DNA of 64,000 bases. Origin: Streptomyces sp. ISL-12 (GTDB lineage Bacteria; Actinomycetota; Actinomycetes; Streptomycetales; Streptomycetaceae). Numbering within the stretch: position 1 is the first letter of the stretch; every line of letters starts with the position of its first letter. The stretch spans positions 47,985-111,984 of the forward strand of contig NZ_JAGGOO010000109.1 of the NCBI RefSeq assembly GCF_018614415.1, read 5' to 3'. The notes under the pieces were generated by a model that searched no databases, was not told the DNA's origin, and was given only the letters and a program-made list of their open reading frames with translations. The translations under genes and the position numbers were made by a program. Of the stretch, positions 45,410 through 53,585 are shown piece by piece.

Positions 45410-46659
45410 CTTTCGTCCTGTACGGGCCGCACGGGTTGTTCCGTCGTGGCGGACCGGCGGGCGCGTCCGGATTCCCTGACCACGGGTTCGCCGACCGCGT
45501 ACCGCGCGAGGGCCGGCCGCGGTGCGACGCCCCCTTCGGTGCGCTCGGCGAGTCCCAGCGCCACCAGCCTGGCCAGCGCCTGCTCGACGAGTTCGGGCTC
45601 CGCTCCCGGTTCCCTCGCCGCCTTGGACCAGAACCCGCCGTGATCCGCGGCCAGTTCCCGTACGCGGAACGCCAGTTCCGCCGGGCGGACGGGCCCGTCC
45701 GCCCGGGCCAGGTGTCCCGCCAGCAGCAGGGTGATGTGACCGTGGGTGCCCTGTTCCGGCATGCGCGCGTCCGTGAGGTCGTCCATCGGGTCGACCATGG
45801 CTATGCCCTCGGCCCGGGCCTCCGGGACGAGTCCCGTCAGCTCGTTGATGCGGGCGGTGATGAAGCCGCGCTGCCGGGTGAGGTAGGCCAGTTCGTCGTC
45901 GGTCAGGTCGTCGTAGTACAGCACCGGGTCGTCCAGCAGGATGCGGGTCAGTTTCCAGCGGATCGCCCGGAACCTGAGCTCGTCGCTGTCGAGCACGGTC
46001 GACGCGGTCATCTCCACCAGGCGCTCCTCGAAACTCTCGGCCTCGACCATGGAGGGACCTCGCAGGGACGCGGACATCCCGGCCAGCACGCGCCGCCGCA
46101 CGTCGTACAGCACGTCGCCCGATCCGCTGCCGTAGGCGTCCTCGTCGCCGGCGACCCGCCGCAGCACGCCGAGCCGCAGCAGCAGGCGTACGACGGCCGC
46201 GAGGTCGAGGCGCTCGTCGCGCCGCTCCAGGGTGAACGTGATTCCGGCGGCGACGAGTTCAGGATCGGCGGCGGCCAGGACGACCTGTTCGGCGAGGCGT
46301 CCGAGCGCCACCTGCGACTCGCCCCGTTCCAGCGCGGCCAGGGCCAGGCAGAGCAGGACGTAGCGGCGGCGGGTGAAGGGCAGGGCGCTGCGGGCGGCCT
46401 CGCGCGCCGGGTGTGTGGCGTCGGTGAGGGTGCCCGGCGTCTTGCGCAGCCGTGCGGCGTCGGCGTCCGTACGCAGCGTCCAGCCGACGTTGCGTTCGAA
46501 CCACTCCCGCAGCTCGGCGGTGTGCCTGCGCACCAGCTTGAACTCGTCCGCGTACGGTCCGTCGGCAGTGAGCAGCGGGTTCTTCAGCAGGGCGCGTGCG
46601 GCCTTCTGGAGGTCGGCCTGCCGCTGGCCGTCCAGGACCTCGGCCAGGGGGCCGCTCAT
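45406..46659 (-). CDS. jetB: Wadjet JetB subunit (DUF2398/TIGR02678)
   Basis: A 417-residue protein of the DUF2398/TIGR02678 family, the MukE-like kite subunit that bridges the kleisin JetA and the SMC JetC. It is mostly helical with winged-helix elements (RRHTAELREWFERNVGWTL, RFRAIRWKLTRILLDDPVLYYDDL, YLTRQRGFITARINELTGL). ATG 46657-46659 overlaps the jetA stop as ATGA, and its own stop overlaps jetC as GTGA, so all subunits are translationally coupled. The gene has no visible lesion. Confidence 0.85.
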   Translation of the reverse strand: MSGPLAEVLDGQRQADLQKAARALLKNPLLTADGPYADEFKLVRRHTAELREWFERNVGWTLRTDADAARLRKTPGTLTDATHPAREAARSALPFTRRRYVLLCLALAALERGESQVALGRLAEQVVLAAADPELVAAGITFTLERRDERLDLAAVVRLLLRLGVLRRVAGDEDAYGSGSGDVLYDVRRRVLAGMSASLRGPSMVEAESFEERLVEMTASTVLDSDELRFRAIRWKLTRILLDDPVLYYDDLTDDELAYLTRQRGFITARINELTGLVPEARAEGIAMVDPMDDLTDARMPEQGTHGHITLLLAGHLARADGPVRPAELAFRVRELAADHGGFWSKAAREPGAEPELVEQALARLVALGLAERTEGGVAPRPALARYAVGEPVVRESGRARRSATTEQPVRPVQDER

Positions 46660-48320
46660 AGGTCCTCCGTGAGTCGGGCAGCGGTGTCCTGTCGCGGGGC
46701 GGGGAGGGGAACGGGCTCCGATGGAGGTGCGGCGGCGCGGTCACCGTGCCCCACCGTGAGGTCGACGATGTCGATCAGGTGATCGGGGCCGAGGAACACA
46801 CCGTCGGGAGTGCGCACTTCGGCTGTCGATCCGTCGTCGAGGGCGGTCAATCGGATCTCCATCGAACCGTCCCCGCTGGTGGCGACTGTGGTGATGGTGC
46901 CGGGCCGCCAGGTGGCGAGCGCGTCGCCGAGCAGCCGCAGGAACAACTGGAAGGCATGCGGGTCGAGTGCGCCGAGCCGGGACAGCCGCACCGGTCCGTC
47001 CGTCACCAGACGGTCCCGCGCCCGCCTGGTCTCCTCCGTCTGCCGGGCTGCGATCTCGGCGAGCCGACGCTTCGCCTCTCCCCGGTCGGCCACCCGGCGC
47101 GGCCTGCCGCGCCGCTCATAACTGCCGGTACGGCGCAGCTGAGGGCTGATCCTGAGGGGCCGCGCCTCGCTCCACGGGGTAGAGGCCGGCTCAGGAGCGG
47201 CCGTCCGTTCGGCGAGGGTCTCGGCGTCGACGCTGAGGTGCCGGGAGGAGTGGAGTCCGAACGCCACGCGCCACAGCCGGTGCCGTGCCGCGTCGTCCGG
47301 GGCCTGGGCGAACCAGCGCGCGAGGGTGCGGAAGTCGGCTGAGCGGTCCGAGCGTCCGGCCCGCCGCTCGTTGAGCTGCCGTACGACGGCCAGGAGCTGC
47401 GGAATCGAGCCGAGCGCTCGCCCGCGCAGGAGCCTGGCCTGCGACTCCCGCCCCTCCCCGGACACGAACCACTCGGCCAGCCCGAACCACCGCGCCACCC
47501 ACCGTTCGTACGCCACCGCCTCCGCCTGCCCGGCGTCCTCCGGAGTGGCGTCGGCGGCCTCGCGGGCGGCGGCGAGCCGCAGCAGCGGACCGACCCGGTC
47601 CTGCTCCTCCAGCTCCCCGATGAGCAGGGCGATCCGCCCACCGAGGGTGATGAGGTCCTGGATGAACCGCTCCAGGTACTGGATCAACCGGTCCTTGTAG
47701 GCGAGGAACGCCTCGACCTCGATGTCGTGCAGGTCGATGGTGCGCTGGAGCGAGCCCATGAAGGCGCGGGCGTTGTCGGCGAGGTCGGTGAACCGCGCCG
47801 TCAGCACGGACAGGGCGACGTAGGCCTTGGCCGGGTCGGGCTCTTCCTCCGCAGCGATCACCAGGAGCGCCCGCACCTGCGTGACGATGTCGTGCAGCGC
47901 GACCGCCTGGAGTTCGCCGCGCCGCCCCAGCACCTCGTCGTACGTCCCCAGCGCTGCCTCGGCCGCCTCACCGGCCCGGGTGAGCTGGTAGATGAACCGC
48001 CTGCGGTAGAAGTCCTCGACCGCCGTCACCCGCGCGTGGTCGGGGTCGGCCCGCAGGTTGCCCCACTCCACGAGCTTGTCCAGCGCCTGCGTCACCGCGT
48101 CCGGGTCGGCGGGCCGGCTCCCCGCGTCCGGGTCGGCGGGCCGGCTCCCCGCGTCCAGGGCGGCGTACACGTCCTCCGGCCGCAGATGCACCGCGAACCG
48201 CTCCTTGGCGGTGAGGAACGCACGCATGACCTGGCGGTAGAGGGGGGCGTTGGGGGCGGTGAGGTGGGCGAACGGGGTGTAGTCGACGGATTCGGCAGTC
48301 TGGGAGATCTCTGAGGTCAT
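46656..48320 (-). CDS. jetA: Wadjet JetA subunit (DUF2397/TIGR02677)
   Basis: A 554-residue kleisin-like subunit of the DUF2397/TIGR02677 family. Typical stretches are FAHLTAPNAPLYRQVMRAFL at the start, IDLHDIEVEAFLAYKDRLIQYLERFI in the middle helical bundle, and a C-terminal winged helix. ATG 48318-48320 opens the gene; upstream sequence in the frame is non-coding and the ribosome site is weak. It is the first gene of the operon. Residues encoded by 48097-48150 form two copies of AGSRPADPD, a small repeat that looks like recent slippage in a linker. Type III Wadjet is my recollection for this family combination. Confidence 0.85.
   Translation of the reverse strand: MTSEISQTAESVDYTPFAHLTAPNAPLYRQVMRAFLTAKERFAVHLRPEDVYAALDAGSRPADPDAGSRPADPDAVTQALDKLVEWGNLRADPDHARVTAVEDFYRRRFIYQLTRAGEAAEAALGTYDEVLGRRGELQAVALHDIVTQVRALLVIAAEEEPDPAKAYVALSVLTARFTDLADNARAFMGSLQRTIDLHDIEVEAFLAYKDRLIQYLERFIQDLITLGGRIALLIGELEEQDRVGPLLRLAAAREAADATPEDAGQAEAVAYERWVARWFGLAEWFVSGEGRESQARLLRGRALGSIPQLLAVVRQLNERRAGRSDRSADFRTLARWFAQAPDDAARHRLWRVAFGLHSSRHLSVDAETLAERTAAPEPASTPWSEARPLRISPQLRRTGSYERRGRPRRVADRGEAKRRLAEIAARQTEETRRARDRLVTDGPVRLSRLGALDPHAFQLFLRLLGDALATWRPGTITTVATSGDGSMEIRLTALDDGSTAEVRTPDGVFLGPDHLIDIVDLTVGHGDRAAAPPSEPVPLPAPRQDTAARLTEDL
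48097..48150. repeat. Two 27-bp in-frame tandem repeats within jetA
   Basis: Identical 27-base units at 48097-48123 and 48124-48150, with a partial third start (GCGTCC) after them. Each adds nine residues (AGSRPADPD), so frame is preserved. Confidence 0.9.
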
Positions 48321-48456
48321 CGTCGACCCATTGTTCCGGACCGGTGCCGGCGACTGTGCGGGATGTCTGATTTCTGCTGGTGACAGGCCTGTGGGCGCCC
48401 AACGGGGGCGCCGCCCGGTTCGGCTGTGCCTAGCCTCCCGCTGGTGGGACGCGACC

Positions 48457-50643
48457 TCAGTGACCGACGTAGAGGAACCGTAGGTAATGCGCGTACGAGA
48501 GCCCGCGCTGCCTGAGCTTGGTGGCCTCGATGGAGGCACTCAGCGTTCCGTGGAGCGCGCTGTTCTGCTGGAGTTCGACCGCCCGCCGACTGAATTCCTG
48601 CCGTTGCTGCCGAGCCCGGTCACCCGCGCGCCTGTTGTCCCGGCTGAGCCGTTCCTGACCGTCCTCAAGTTCCTTTCGTGCCTTCGCACGCAAGGCATCG
48701 GTCTCGGAGTCCACAGCCTTGCGCTGGGTGGTGAGCTGGGACCGACGGCGGTCGATGCCCTGCTCGACCGACTGCCGCTCCGACGCGCTGAGCGCGGTCG
48801 GCTGCCGGGCTTCGGCGGATGCGACCAGACTCTTGCGCCAGACGTCGAGAGCGATGGCTTTGGCCTCGCCGATGCCGTGGACATCGACCATCCGGCCGTT
48901 GTTCAGCACGAGTACGGCGCCGGTGCTGTTGTAGTTGGTGTTCTGCACGGACCGGTAGCCCTTGAAGTCGGCTGCCGTCCTGATGCCCGCTGCCGCGAGA
49001 CGAGCGGCGAGCGTCGGCCCGATGCCGTGCGGCGGCGACTGGGCGATCAGCCGACGGCTGAGCTGGTCCCGCACGTATGCGGACTGTTTGTCTGCGAGTG
49101 CCTTGCCCAAGGTCCTGCGCAGTTCCTCCGCGAGGCCGTCGATCTTCTTGTCGAGGTCGCGCTGTTTGCCGGCCTTGCGCTTCTCGGCCCTCTTCAACTC
49201 GGCGTGGTACTTGGCTGTGAGCTTGTCCTGCGCGCGCGGGTGGGCGGCGATCCGCTCCGTCTCGGCCGCGTCGAACTTCGCCCGGTCCTTGCGCAACTCC
49301 TCGGCTTTCTTGACCGGGTCCCCGAGCCGGGCGAGTTCGTTCGTCAGCTGGGCCAGAACGGCCCGCGACTGTGCCCGCTCCACGCGGCGGCTCCGGGCAA
49401 ACGCGGTGAACACGACGGCGGCGGCAACGGGCACACCCGGCCCGATCAACGGCGCCGAGAGTCCCGCGACGACGATCAAGGCCGTCGCGGCCAACACAAG
49501 AGGCCAGAGCACGGCCGTGACTACGTCCAGTGGCGTCCGGACGCGGAAGCCGTCCGGTGGGGTGGGAGTGGGCCGGGTCGGTGGCGACGGGGCCGGCTCA
49601 GGGACGTGTCCTGCCATCCAGCCGGGCAGTCCGCCCGCAGCGGGGGCGGGGGCAGTGCCCGCGCCGGAAACGGCCGTTCGCGTGGCCCCCATCGCGGCGG
49701 TGCGCTGCCCAGGGACCGTCCCGGCGAGCGGAGGGAGCACGTCCAGAGGCTGAGAGGCCAGCGACCTCACCTGGTCGGCGAGGCCGCTCACCATCCGGTC
49801 GGGGTGGGACAGTAGCGTCTGCAGACCGGTGGAACCGCTCGGACTCTTGAAGTCCTGCTCGGTGAGCAGCAGGAACTCGCCTTTCGGCTCGTGCAGCCGG
49901 TTCCAGAGGGCGGGGTCGACGGCGATCGCCTTGAGCGACAGGAAGATGACCCACGCGGAGAAGCGGTCAAGGTTGTCACCGAAGTCGTCGTTCCCCCGCA
50001 GAGGCGACTGGTAGTTGCGGTGTCCCCGCTCGGTACCGGCCAGACCGGCCAGTGCGGGCACGTACATGCCGTCGTAGTCGACCAGGCGCAGGGTGTCGTC
50101 ACTCGCGACGAGCAGGTTGCCGTGCTGGAGGTCACCGTGAGCTATCTGATGCTCCGTGAGGTCTCGGGTAAGTGCCTCGAACCGGTCGGCCAGCCGACCG
50201 ACGGCGAACCGGTCGGCGTGGTTGTCGTCGAGCCAGGAGGACAGGGTGACGGCCTCGCACCACTCCATCTTCAGGACCGGATAGCGCTCCTGCCCGACGC
50301 TGATCGCATCGGGCAGGTATTCGAAGCCGAGAGCCCACGGTTGGGAGAGTCCGGCCGGGTCCAGTTGGGCAAGCCGGGAGCTGATGGCCTGGTAACGGCG
50401 TTCCTGATCGGGAACATGGCGGGTGAAGCATTTGACCGCGTACCGCTGACCCGACGTGGCGGAGGTCAGCGGGAACACGCTGGCGAAGGCGCCGGAGATG
50501 GCGCGGGGCAGACCGAGCTTGGTCAGTTCCGGCCGGGCGCCTTTCAGCTCGGGATGCCGGAAGCACAGGTGCGTGTGCTGCAGTGCCTCCGCGTAGTCGC
50601 CGCCACTGGGGAACTGCCTCTGCGGACCGGTGGCCGAGCCCAT
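48457..50643 (-). CDS. TerY-P triad protein kinase with transmembrane segment and helix-hairpin-helix domain
   Basis: A 728-residue protein. The N-terminal 300 residues form a kinase-like domain: Lys in YAVKCFTRHV, catalytic loop HGDLQHGNLLV (HGD in place of HRD) and metal loop LVDYDGMYVP (DYD in place of DFG). A Pro-rich linker leads to a hydrophobic region with one or two helices (VVTAVLWPLVLAATALIVVA). A long coiled coil follows, then a helix-hairpin-helix pair (PHGIGPTLAARLAAAGI and VDVHGIGEAKAIALDVW). This matches the third member of the vWA-PP2C-kinase triad described by Aravind and colleagues for Ter-type stress systems. ATG 50641-50643 follows the phosphatase stop by two bases. Confidence 0.85.
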   Translation of the reverse strand: MGSATGPQRQFPSGGDYAEALQHTHLCFRHPELKGARPELTKLGLPRAISGAFASVFPLTSATSGQRYAVKCFTRHVPDQERRYQAISSRLAQLDPAGLSQPWALGFEYLPDAISVGQERYPVLKMEWCEAVTLSSWLDDNHADRFAVGRLADRFEALTRDLTEHQIAHGDLQHGNLLVASDDTLRLVDYDGMYVPALAGLAGTERGHRNYQSPLRGNDDFGDNLDRFSAWVIFLSLKAIAVDPALWNRLHEPKGEFLLLTEQDFKSPSGSTGLQTLLSHPDRMVSGLADQVRSLASQPLDVLPPLAGTVPGQRTAAMGATRTAVSGAGTAPAPAAGGLPGWMAGHVPEPAPSPPTRPTPTPPDGFRVRTPLDVVTAVLWPLVLAATALIVVAGLSAPLIGPGVPVAAAVVFTAFARSRRVERAQSRAVLAQLTNELARLGDPVKKAEELRKDRAKFDAAETERIAAHPRAQDKLTAKYHAELKRAEKRKAGKQRDLDKKIDGLAEELRRTLGKALADKQSAYVRDQLSRRLIAQSPPHGIGPTLAARLAAAGIRTAADFKGYRSVQNTNYNSTGAVLVLNNGRMVDVHGIGEAKAIALDVWRKSLVASAEARQPTALSASERQSVEQGIDRRRSQLTTQRKAVDSETDALRAKARKELEDGQERLSRDNRRAGDRARQQRQEFSRRAVELQQNSALHGTLSASIEATKLRQRGLSYAHYLRFLYVGH

Positions 50644-50645
50644 GT

Positions 50646-51494
50646 TCACCGTCCTTCGAAGTCGATCCGTACGACCGCCACGTCGTCGTTGCGCAGTCGT
50701 CCGCCGCCCCGCAGGCCGTTCAGCCACGCCTTGAACCCGTCCAGGTCGTCGGGCCCGGCGAACTCCAGTAGCTCGCGCAGCGCTGCCTCCTGATCCGGGG
50801 CCGACAGGAACCACGCGGCCAGGGCGTCGGTCATGAGGAGCAGCCGGTCGCCGGGCGCGCACCGGCCTTCGGCGAACCGCGTACGGCAAGCCAACAGCGC
50901 CGCGTCGTGATTGCGGCTGCCGAAGAGGTCAGGGGTGGTGCCGAACTCCTCGACGGCCTGCACCGGGAACGCCTGTACCAGCCGGTCGTCCCGCAGGTGG
51001 AAGAGGCAGCTGTCCCCCAGGGCTGCAGCCCGCCACCGCCACGTCGGTTCACCTGCTTCATGCTCGACACCGGAGTCCGGATCGACCCGCACCGTGAGCA
51101 GCGTCGCGTAGGCGCCTTCGGCCAGCTTGGTGTGTTCGTACCACTTCAGCGGCCGCCCCTCCGCGGTGCGCACCTGTGTGTACTGTGCCAACCAGGGATC
51201 CCACTGAGCCACCGCCGACGATGCGAACTCCTCATAAGCGGTTCCGCCGGCCAGGAAGTCCGGTCGCTGCAGAGCGCTTTCGGCCGCCGCGCGGGACAGC
51301 AGCCGGGCCCAGTCCTTTGCCAGAGCACTTTCCGTCGCACCGTCACAGACGCCCGCTGTGACGGGTTCGAGCAGCATGTCGTCGTGTGAGCGGCTGGGGA
51401 GCACGGCGACCGCGTCCTCGCACTCGCCTTCGGTACTTCCGTGCTTCGGGGCCACGAGGTGCGTGACGTACACGCAGGAGAGCGGAGTCGTCAC
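50646..51494 (-). CDS. PP2C-like protein phosphatase of the TerY-P triad
   Basis: A 282-residue PP2C-family phosphatase. Metal-binding motifs are recognisable: an early acidic pair in ECEDAVAVL, the DG of VCDGATESALAKDWARLL, LGDSCLFHLRDD, LLLMTDALAAWFL, and the final RNDDVAVVRIDF. The GTG start at 51494 overlaps the vWA stop (GTGA). It should reverse phosphorylation by the kinase downstream, with the vWA protein as the probable substrate or scaffold. A very long upstream extension in the same frame is a shadow of the vWA gene. Confidence 0.85.
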   Translation of the reverse strand: MTTPLSCVYVTHLVAPKHGSTEGECEDAVAVLPSRSHDDMLLEPVTAGVCDGATESALAKDWARLLSRAAAESALQRPDFLAGGTAYEEFASSAVAQWDPWLAQYTQVRTAEGRPLKWYEHTKLAEGAYATLLTVRVDPDSGVEHEAGEPTWRWRAAALGDSCLFHLRDDRLVQAFPVQAVEEFGTTPDLFGSRNHDAALLACRTRFAEGRCAPGDRLLLMTDALAAWFLSAPDQEAALRELLEFAGPDDLDGFKAWLNGLRGGGRLRNDDVAVVRIDFEGR

Positions 51495-52327
51495 CGCAGT
51501 TCGGTGGCTCGGGTGCCGATGTCGAGGAACTGCACGACCGTGGTGATGTCCGCGTTGTAGACGAAGCCGCGGGTCGTCTCGCTGACCCGCTGGCCCTGGG
51601 AGGCGGCGTACGAGCGCATGTGGCTGGGCAGCGGGCTCGACATGGAGAAGAGAGTGCGGGCGTAGGCGTCGGGAAGTCCGTCGGCGGTGTCGGGGAAGGC
51701 GGTGGGGGTTCCCCCCGCCGCGGAGACGTGCAGGTTGAACAGGAGCGCCGCTCCGTCGGCGGTGGCGTGCGAGGTGATGGCCTCGGCGGCGGCGGTGGGG
51801 TCCCCGTCGGTCGACTCGCCGTCCGTCAGGTTGATGACGATGGGCGGGAAGCCGGCCGGACAGCGCTCCGTCCAGCCGGCGACGAGGTTCTCGGCGTACT
51901 GGAGGGCCCGGTTCATCGGGGTCCCCCCATGGGCGACCGGGTCCATCCACAGCGGGAAGTTGACCACGGTCTCCACCAGGCCGCCGGCGCCATCGGGCAC
52001 CTTCTTGCTTCGCTCGTCGACGCGGGCCGGGTTGTCCGCCACCTCACTGAGCGGGACGATGTCACGGCCGGCGAGCGATCCCGCGAACGCCGATCCCACC
52101 GTGGCGCCGTATCCGATAACGGCGATGTGGAAGTAGTCCCGTACGCCTTCTTCCTTGGCGCACTTGACCGATAGTTCCGTCAGGAGGCGGTTGATGGCGT
52201 CGGCGACGACATCCGCCTTCTGCTGGGGGACCTCCCCGCCGATGGGGTCGCTCATGGAGGTCGACTGATCGACGAGGAAGATGATGCTCGTCGGATTGCT
52301 GCGGCTGATCTCGGCCGTGTACGGCAC
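51491..52327 (-). CDS. TerY-like von Willebrand A domain protein
   Basis: A 278-residue vWA protein with a complete metal-ion-dependent adhesion site: DQSTS (residues 20-24), the Thr of HGGTPMNRAL, and the Asp of LTDGESTDG. There is no signal peptide, so it is cytoplasmic. The GTG start at 52327 is five bases after CAGGAGC. It leads the three-gene cassette vWA-PP2C-kinase with overlapping or near-touching genes. TerY-type proteins work in stress and phage-related Ter systems; no terD, terC or other ter genes are in the window, so the cassette stands alone next to Wadjet. Confidence 0.88.
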   Translation of the reverse strand: MPYTAEISRSNPTSIIFLVDQSTSMSDPIGGEVPQQKADVVADAINRLLTELSVKCAKEEGVRDYFHIAVIGYGATVGSAFAGSLAGRDIVPLSEVADNPARVDERSKKVPDGAGGLVETVVNFPLWMDPVAHGGTPMNRALQYAENLVAGWTERCPAGFPPIVINLTDGESTDGDPTAAAEAITSHATADGAALLFNLHVSAAGGTPTAFPDTADGLPDAYARTLFSMSSPLPSHMRSYAASQGQRVSETTRGFVYNADITTVVQFLDIGTRATELR

Positions 52328-52802
52328 GTGGCGCTCCTGGCTGGCTGCTGAGGGTCTCGGTCATGCGGAGGAGCTCACACGGCACGCCGAGTTCCGGCTG
52401 TCGGCGCGCACGCCGGGACTCCGAGATCCCCCCGGTCACATCGTAGGTCGAACGCTTCGGAGCCGGTGCCGAAGTAGTCAAAATACGCCTCGACGGGATC
52501 ACGCGTCCTCGGAGTGGTTCCCTGGCGTTCCGGCCGGGCGCGGATGTTCGTCGGCCGCGGCCTCACCGTCGGCTGCGACTCGCGGACGAGGAGCCCACGG
52601 TTGGGCGTCCGCTGCCCGGCTGCTTGCGGCGGAGCGTCCTCTCTCCCCCCTCGTCTCCTGGTCCGCTGTCCGGGACGTACCCGCTGTCGGCGGCCACGAC
52701 TAGGATTCACCGGGTCCGCGACGTGGTGGGAACGGTGCGAAAGGCCGGGAGACCAGGAGCGGACGCCCACTGGAGTCGGACTGCAAGAGGCGGGAACGGC
52801 GC
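52328..52802. other. Gap between the triad and the NERD remnant
   Basis: 475 bases with no convincing gene on either strand; the open frames have no family resemblance and poor starts. It presumably carries the promoter of the vWA operon near its left end and debris of lost genes. No clear hairpin or palindrome was seen. Confidence 0.6.
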
Positions 52803-53221
52803 ATACGGGGAGGCCGGTGGACCACCGTCACCGAGTCCGAGTTCGACCATGAACACCGTGGCCTGGAAGCCATCCGGGAGAAGCTGCCGGACGCCGATCC
52901 CTGGCGGGCCTGGTCCAACTTCACCTTTACCGCCCACACCGGTCACGTCCGCGAGGTCGACCTCCTCGTCGTCGCTCCCGGCGGCGTCTACATGATCGAG
53001 CTCAAGGGCTGACACGGCTCCGTCACCGGCGAGAACGGCACCTGGGTCCGGACCATCCCCGGCGGGCACCGCCGCCCGCACGGCACCCCCCCCTCCACGG
53101 CCGCTCGGCGGCGGCCGCGAGTGGGCGCCGACCCGCGTCACGTCCGGACACTGAGCCCGACGAGCTGCTGAGCTCCCTCCTCGCCGAGGTCAACGCCCGC
53201 TCCCGTCAGAGCATCAAGTGA
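52803..53221 (+). pseudogene. Remnant of a PglW-like NERD-domain protein kinase
   Basis: The N-terminal NERD nuclease-like domain is readable: RWTTVTESEFDHEHRGLEAI, DPWRAWSNFTFTAHTGHVRE, VDLLVVAPGGVYMIELKG. It is then cut by TGA (53010-53012), where relatives have Trp (TGG), and continues in frame as HGSVTGENGTWVRTIPGG. A different frame ends with EPDELLSSLLAEVNARSRQS up to TGA 53219-53221, which may be the tail of the same gene after a large internal deletion. The domain and wording of the motif match PglW kinases of BREX-2/Pgl phage-resistance systems, from memory. The kinase and C-terminal regions are missing. Confidence 0.7.
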
Positions 53222-53288
53222 CCGTTCCGTCCGTCACCGGACGTGGCCGAACCCGTACGGAACCCCCTCCTCTTGATCGCCGCGCTCG

Positions 53289-53496
53289 CCTAGGGGGTGT
53301 CCGCAAAGTCGCGTTCGTCCGCCCGGAGGGCGGGCCTCGCGGCGTCTGGTGCGTGCTCTGGGGGTCCCCCGGCCGGAGGCTGGGGGAGTGCCGGGCGGAC
53401 GCCCGCGTACTGGTTGTACTCGGGTGCTCGCCCGGTGCGGCGAGAGTGCGTGCCAGGCGTCGCGAGGCAGGCGTGACTTCGCGGACACCCCCTAGG
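53289..53496. mobile_element. 208-bp MITE with 22-bp terminal inverted repeats
   Basis: The left end CCTAGGGGGTGTCCGCAAAGTC and the reverse complement of the right end differ at one of 22 positions. The interior is itself a long imperfect palindrome (GCCTCGCGGCGTCTGG near the left, its near-complement near the right). CTAG at both tips may be part of the target duplication. No transposase is encoded. It inserted between the NERD remnant and the DUF2075 gene. Confidence 0.85.
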
Positions 53497-53585
53497 ATGT
53501 CGACACAACATCTCAGCGGCCCGACGGGCTTCCTGATCCGCCATCGCACCCGCTCCACGGCGGCGCGCGGCGGACACCGCAGGAC

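Noticed and set aside
52375..52852. Open frames in the gap between the vWA gene and the NERD remnant
   Set aside because: No ribosome site, no recognisable domain and shadow-like composition on both strands.
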